A stretch of DNA of 64,000 nucleotides, taken from assembly GCA_010093705.1 (NCBI GenBank), contig MU006112.1:62001-126000 (forward strand), given 5' to 3'. The notes under the pieces are model-generated. The model had not been told where the DNA came from and searched no databases. It saw nothing but the letters and a program-made list of their open reading frames with translations. Numbering within the stretch: position 1 is the stretch's first letter; every line of letters starts with the position of its first letter. The DNA is from Patellaria atrata CBS 101060. Lineage: Eukaryota > Ascomycota > Dothideomycetes > Patellariales > Patellariaceae. Shown here piece after piece: positions 57,709 through 64,000 of the stretch. Made by a program: the position numbers and the translations under genes.

Positions 57709-58575
57709 ATGATATTCAGCCTAGGGCGACAACAAGCCCTCCGACACCGTAGTTTCCGTCCCTCGACCGCTTTCAGAACCAGACGATACCAATCTACGCG
57801 GCCACATCAGCCCTCAGGCGAAAGTAACGCATCAAGGCCATCGCAAGATGCGACACCAAAGACGATACCAGGACCTGCGTGGGTCTGGTTAGAACCTCTC
57901 AGCACACCTTTCCGTTACTATAGCAGGGCGCAATCACGGCGTCCATACGTAACTCAACTGCTGAGCACGCTGGTAATATACTTCCTTGGGGACCTATCTG
58001 CGCAGTACATAACCCGTAAGGATGAGAATGGGAAGATGGTGTACTCGCCGGCTCAGACAGCCAGAGCACTGCTCATCGGCGGCCTGGCCTCGATCCCGGG
58101 CTACCGCTGGTTCGTCTGGCTCGGGAACTCATTCAACTATCGCTCGAAGATACTATCACTAGTAACGAAAGTGGGCGTGAATCAGATTGTGTTTACTCCA
58201 ATCTTTAACAGCTACTTCTTTGGGATGCAGAGTCTGTTGAGCGGTGCCTCTTTCTTTGAGATTGTGGAAAGGATCAAGCATACTGTTCCCGTGAGTTGGG
58301 TCAATAGCTGTAAGCTGTGGCCAGCGGTTACTGCTTTCAGTTTTACATTTGTGCCGTTTGAGTTTAGGAGCATATTTGCTGGTAAGCGTTGAACAAAGAA
58401 ATATGCGTTTGGGAAAGTGACTAATGATCATCTTTCAGGTGTTATTGCCATCGGTTGGCAGACTTATTTGTCCCTTGTAAATCAAAGGGCTGCGAAACAA
58501 GAAGCTATTGCACATGGAGTTGAGAAGAGCGAAGCAGTGGTTCATGATAAACATAGTAGACTTGCTGCAATATGA
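57709..58575 (+). CDS. Mpv17/PMP22-family membrane protein
   Basis: A two-exon gene: 57709-58381 and 58439-58575, giving 269 residues. The N-terminus is rich in Arg and Ser (RHRSFRPSTAFRTRRYQST) like a mitochondrial presequence. Four membrane-associated segments follow, with family signatures WLEPLSTPFRYYSRAQSRRP, YFLGDLSAQYI, GYRWFVWLGNSF and SCKLWPAVTAFSFTFVPFEF followed by RSIFAG. The family includes yeast Sym1, an inner-membrane channel protein, and peroxisomal PMP22. The canonical W-P-x-x-Q-x-x-N-F pattern appears here as W-P-A-V-T-A-F-S-F, a variation. Location in mitochondria is an inference. Confidence 0.9.
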
Positions 58576-59033
58576 GGTCAACCCAGTCAAAGCATAGATA
58601 TTTTCTTCAGTTCGTGATTATGCAGAGCGTTAGACATACCATAGAGATTTCGGCATTTCAGAAAGCGTTGGCTCTTTTGCATCACGCATGATTAGGAATA
58701 TATATTTATGAACAATTCATGTGATATATCAGCAACACGTTGTTTGTTTGTTTTTATAAAACCACGAAATTAAATAATGGCGAGCAAAATGTAAAGTTGT
58801 AATAGACTTTCGTCATTCATTGAGGGTATGCATTAATATACAAATGCAGCAAGCACCACCCTCCGGTGCACCAGAGTTCCGAACCATTTCCATCGTCCCG
58901 AATGAATCACACCACCAACGCCAAAGTAAACCCCAATCCGATACCTTCTCAGATGACTGCCATGAAACGCTGGCCAGCTTTCAGATTTGTCGAACAGACA
59001 TCAGAGATGGATAGATTAGAAAGAGATAGTCAT
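58576..59033. other. Convergent intergenic region
   Basis: About 460 bases between 3' ends of the Mpv17-like gene and histone H3. No gene seen. Confidence 0.5.
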
Positions 59034-59633
<600 letters not shown>

Positions 59634-60141
59634 TGCGATTGATTTTTGTATGTATGAAGTTGAGAGTTGATGAAGTTGTTGTGTTGTTGATGAAAATAGC
59701 TGATGATGTGTTGGGTGGAGTGGAGTGGAAGAAGAAGGGAGAGCGGAGCGAGTAAAGAAGTCTTATGGTAAATGGCGGGGGGCGAGCTGGATCACAAAAA
59801 CTTTCAAACAAAAGTGCAGCTGCCTGGGGGCGTAAAAGATCGTTCCAAACTTGGAAATGTCAACTTGGCAAAGCCGCAAGACCGTAACTTCCTTTTCCGA
59901 GATCAGCATCTTAAGCGAGCTCAACAACAACACCTGAATAGGGAAAGCGCGAAAACGTGTTGATCTTGTTTGTGATCCGACGCGTCCACGCATCCAGCAC
60001 ATATGCCATATCATTCTCCATTTTATCTAAACTTCTAAAAACACAAGCAATCCATCCAACTCTCAAGCATCATCAGCCACTCTCCACACTACAACCAAAC
60101 ATCCTCATCAACAACTTTATCTTTTACTTTCCTCTATCAAA
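59634..60141. promoter_or_regulatory. Divergent H3-H4 promoter with MCB and E2F-like sites
   Basis: About 500 bases between the two histone start codons. An MCB element ACGCGT lies at 59980-59985 and an E2F-like GCGCGAAA (TTTCGCGC on the other strand) at 59947-59954. Another ACGCGT lies in H3 intron 1 at 59556-59561. Such sites are bound by MBF-type factors at G1/S in yeasts, fitting S-phase histone supply. Confidence 0.6.
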
Positions 60142-60583
<442 letters not shown>

Positions 60584-61283
60584 GCGTTGTTCTTTTTGCA
60601 TGTCTCTTACGAATCTTCTGCATGGGCCTCCGTCATGGGCTTGAGGCGGATCTTTATGGAGTGGATGGGTCAGGTCTATGGTCTGCGGTTGTATCATACC
60701 TCTTACGGGTCATTGGAGTTCAAACGGAATTAAGGAAATGATACCAGAATAATTTCAAACAAAGCTGTGCCTCTGTACTCCTGTGATGTCGCGTCTTGTT
60801 GTGTTTTTGTCATCGCGTTGTCCCAATTTGTGGTGAGTCTGGATATGAGTGTTTTAATGTACTCAATACTTTCCGTCATCCATTGCTCTGTCATAAAATT
60901 TACAGGGCATGAATGATGTTACTCATCCATCGAAGGTGATCGCACCACTGGATGTAGAAGTTGAGGATCTCTCACCCTGTCCGGTAACTTGACGTTCCTT
61001 CGCTTCCGCCAGAATCCAGAACAGTAAGAAACATCAACTTACCTTCCAGGTTCCATCAACAACAGTAACAAATATAGACAATGTGGAAAGCGACTTCCTC
61101 AATGATATCCGATATCAAAACAAAAATGCCTTCTAGTGCCTATGTAGGTATCTACCGTTTCTTAAACAGTCATACTGCACTTTCATCCAAATTTCCTCCC
61201 CATTACATCATCAGTAGATCAGAAGCCAGCTCCCTACAGTCAGCATCCATAAAATAAAAACAGCCGCGGCCCATCACAGTCAA
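60584..61283. other. Intergenic, no gene seen
   Basis: About 700 bases: H4 3' UTR and the promoter of the HAD-family gene. No other gene seen. Confidence 0.5.
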
Positions 61284-62186
61284 ATGTTCAACTTCAGCTC
61301 TCCCATCCCTCTCCCCAAACCCTCATCCACCAAAACCCGTCTAGATTCCAAAACCATGGCTCTCTCACCACCCCCGCGCGCCCTCCTCTTCGACGTCTTC
61401 GGCACATGCGTAGATTGGCGTACCACCGTAACAACCGTGCTATCCCATCAAGCCCACTTCGTCCTCAACGCAGCAACCTCCTCCCTGGCGACTACAGTGC
61501 GGATGCGAGCCTCTTCCCTCACCGCCGAAGACTGGGGCCGGTTCGCGCAGCAGTGGCGGGACAGCTACATGCGATTCACCCGCTCGATCGCGCAGGACGA
61601 GTCCGCGCCGTGGAAATCCGTCGACGAACACTATCTCTCATCTCTACGGGAGCTACTGCAAACCTGGCAGCTCGAGGGCTTGTGGACGGACGAGGAGACC
61701 CGCACGCTGAGCTTGATATGGCACCGGCTTGACCCATGGAGTGACGCCGCACGTGGGATAGAGGAGCTGAATAAGCTCTTCTACACGTGTACGCTGAGCA
61801 ACTCCAATTCGGGCCTGCTGAATGACCTTAAGGCTTATGCTAAGCTGGAGTTTACTCATGTCTTTGGCGCTGAGGAGTTCGGGACGTATAAGCCTCATGA
61901 TAGGTTTTATAGGGGCGCGGTCGAGAAGTTGGGTCTGCAGCCGGGCGAGTGTGCACTGGTTGCCGCGCATCTTTACGATCTGAAGGCGGCCAAGGCGTGT
62001 GGGATTAGGACGATATATGTAGAGCGGCCGCTTGAGGAGGACTATTCGGTGGAGGATGTTGCGAAGGCGCGTCAGGAGGGCTGGGTCGACTTGTGGCTTG
62101 GTGCGGATGAGGAGGGGTTTATTACTGTCGCTGAGAGATTGGGAGTTGATGTTAATCGGGAGAGAAAGCGTAGTGTGTCGCATTGA
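61284..62186 (+). CDS. HAD-superfamily hydrolase, type II haloacid dehalogenase-like
   Basis: An intronless gene of 300 codons. HAD motifs are in order: motif I LLFDVFGTCVDW with the nucleophile Asp; motif II CTLSNSNSG with Ser/Asn; the conserved Lys in FGTYKPHDRFYRGAV; and motif IV-like LVAAHLYDLKAAKACG. This matches fungal proteins annotated as haloacid dehalogenase type II, which hydrolyse 2-haloacids or phosphorylated small molecules; the natural substrate is not known. The first ATG gives a 24-residue leader; the second ATG at 61356 has a better context (ACCATGG) and would begin just before the domain, so it may be the true start. Confidence 0.9.
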   Translation: MFNFSSPIPLPKPSSTKTRLDSKTMALSPPPRALLFDVFGTCVDWRTTVTTVLSHQAHFVLNAATSSLATTVRMRASSLTAEDWGRFAQQWRDSYMRFTRSIAQDESAPWKSVDEHYLSSLRELLQTWQLEGLWTDEETRTLSLIWHRLDPWSDAARGIEELNKLFYTCTLSNSNSGLLNDLKAYAKLEFTHVFGAEEFGTYKPHDRFYRGAVEKLGLQPGECALVAAHLYDLKAAKACGIRTIYVERPLEEDYSVEDVAKARQEGWVDLWLGADEEGFITVAERLGVDVNRERKRSVSH

Positions 62187-64000
62187 TGCGTATTCTTTTG
62201 TTTGTGCTGTTGTGTAATAAGCTCTCCTGTTCTTCTGTCTCTTGGGATGCTTATGGTCCAGTCTTGCTACAACTTGCATATATTAATGAACGAATAATAC
62301 GACTACAATAATCAATGCAGTGTCCAGTCGAAATTGCGTTCTTATTCCCGTTATCACTCTCCGCAACTTAGGATACTCACCTCCCAGGCCTACCCGCCCC
62401 CTTACCATACACCCCCTATGCGATTCCCTCACCACAAGCATATAATACCAGATCAATAAACCATCTACCATATAAAAAGCACCTTTTTCGAATTACTGGC
62501 CAAGTTTCACCCAAAAATATCTTGTCGTTGTCGAGTTACGTATTTTTCCATCCATTTAGAATATTCATTTTAATCCCAACCAAAATCCTAATAGAAAGTA
62601 CCACCACTTTCCAACATATCCAACAAACAACACAAATTTCAGCGTAAAAGACAGTATGGGTATAATTTCAAGGCGCATAATCGGATAGAGGTATATAGGT
62701 TACCATCCCAACGATCAGAAGTACATAGAACCCTATAAACCCCCTCTTCCTGGAACTGAAGCGATATCAGATATCTCAGCCAGACCTCTACTATGGCACC
62801 CCACCACGCTCCGGTAGACTGGAAACGATTGAAAATATGCAATGGGATACTGTAAGACCAATGTGAATATAGATATAGATATTTCAAGTATATAATCTAT
62901 CATATAAACCAGGCCCCTGAACACCATCAAAACCCAGCGAAGAAGCAAAATCACCCCTTCTATCTCGAATTCGAGAGCCATACAGTCCATAACACGCATC
63001 AACTCCCCACCAACTCTAACGAAACTGAACGACGTATTAACCGGCTGCTGAACAGCAGCCGCGGGACCCCGAAATGGCTGACCACCAAGCGTGAGAGAGA
63101 GGTGGACGTATCTAGACTCCGGTGGAAAGTTCTCGTCATCTACGCACTGATGTCGCCCCTCCTCCTCCTTGAAAGCGGGAACCCTTTTTATATAAGTTTG
63201 CTTCTTTTACCGAAACGAGCCAGCGGATCTGGGGATAGGACGGGTGTGGCATTGGAAAAACCACTTTTCGACACTTGCGCACGAGAGCGGGATGTAGATT
63301 TTACAGAAGGGGACCAGTTAGTATAGGAGAGGGTAAGACGGAAGGAAGGGGTATCGAAGAGGGTTCCCTTGGAGACCTGCGGTCCGAAGGCGATAGTTCG
63401 AGAGGGAGTGGTTCAAGAAGAGATTCCATAGAAGCAATCCATGAGGCAGTAGTCTTAAGAGGACCGAGAGGAGGGAATCCAGGGGGATCCAGCATCAGAA
63501 AGGAAGAAGATTAGAGATTCCCGTCGTCACCAACAGGACAGAAGTAAATTGAGCAATCATTACATCCCTAACTGCACTCACATCGGTGACAAAGACATTA
63601 GTCCTCAGGAACAAATATCATCCACATCCTAAATGACATTCAAACACGCCAAAAAAAACAAACAAACAAACAAACTCTGAGATCCGGAACTTTAATGCTC
63701 TGTCCCGTCAGCTTACAAGACTACCATCGAGTCGCTCCTCCCCTATTAAGACGACCGACCATTCCACCCCTACCTTATCATTCGTATAAAAATCAAATCC
63801 CTGATACTTTTCCTGCCTCTCCAAAATCCATATTTGGTAAAAAAGATAAAGCCGAGGGGTTGCCCAAAAGTTCAGCCGCCGCCATGCACCATGAGAAAGA
63901 TCTCGCGCCTTAGATACCGAAATATACAACAGAGATGGATCCTCACCAACCGGTGTCGCCAAATTAAATCCGTACCCCACCAAATTTGCAAAAGTGAAGA
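62187..64000. other. Right end, no clear gene
   Basis: About 1.8 kb. Short ORFs occur on both strands but none shows a domain. An AAAC microsatellite lies at about 63651-63675. An ORF on the minus strand at 63708-63983 is open toward the window end and could belong to a gene beyond it, but there is no homology clue. Confidence 0.45.

Noticed and set aside
63708-63983. Minus-strand ORF near the window end
   Set aside because: No domain or start context; kept only as a note because the gene, if any, would continue outside the window.

Overview
The window looks like nuclear DNA of a filamentous ascomycete (Pezizomycotina). Genes are on both strands and most are split by short introns (about 45-95 nt) with GT...AG ends and CTAAC/CTGAC-like branch points. 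The content is typical of that group: histone H3/H4 with introns, a COP9 signalosome subunit, BUB1, an AA9 cellulose-active monooxygenase and several small secreted proteins. A class such as Leotiomycetes is possible but is only a guess from protein style. A 100-N gap at 26711-26810 shows this is a draft scaffold.

Layout. 1-6.8 kb: 3' part of an APP1-like phosphatase, a three-exon DUF3445/HODM-like protein, a decayed AIM6-like gene, a tRNA-like Pol III remnant and a doubtful Cys-rich ORF. 7-15 kb, all minus strand: an ER DnaJ co-chaperone ending in HDEL, a five-exon cytochrome P450, a weak small ORF and a Ser/Thr kinase. 15.5-20.7 kb: a membrane-anchored S33 peptidase, a secreted HNH (DUF1524) nuclease and a four-exon Frag1/DRAM/Sfk1 membrane protein. 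20.7-23.9 kb has no convincing gene. 23.9-33.4 kb, plus strand: a conserved unknown protein, the assembly gap, BUB1 and CSN3. 33.4-37.7 kb is gene-poor. 37.7-46 kb: a large MIT-domain protein with an internal 11-residue repeat, a secreted unknown protein and another unknown protein. 46-51.5 kb: an ADP-ribose pyrophosphatase and two fungal proteins of unknown function. 52-55 kb: an AA9 LPMO and a DUF4360 secreted protein, next to A+T-rich, possibly mutated DNA. 55.7-62.2 kb: EXO5 head to head with an Mpv17/PMP22 protein, then the divergent histone H3-H4 pair, then a HAD-family hydrolase. 62.2-64 kb has no clear gene.

The genes do not form one pathway or a secondary-metabolite cluster. Two divergent pairs share promoters (EXO5/Mpv17 and H3/H4), and the H3/H4 interval has MCB- and E2F-like sites expected for G1/S expression. 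Secreted proteins (HNH nuclease, AA9 LPMO, DUF4360, one unknown) are scattered.

The most notable observations are a one-base insertion that breaks the only histone H3 in the window, the remains of an AIM6-like gene, a strong excess of the octamer TACAGTAC in intergenic DNA, and the AA9 gene whose second mature residue is split by an intron. I found no clearly new multi-gene system. Exon structures were worked out by hand from splice signals and reading-frame continuity and have no transcript support.
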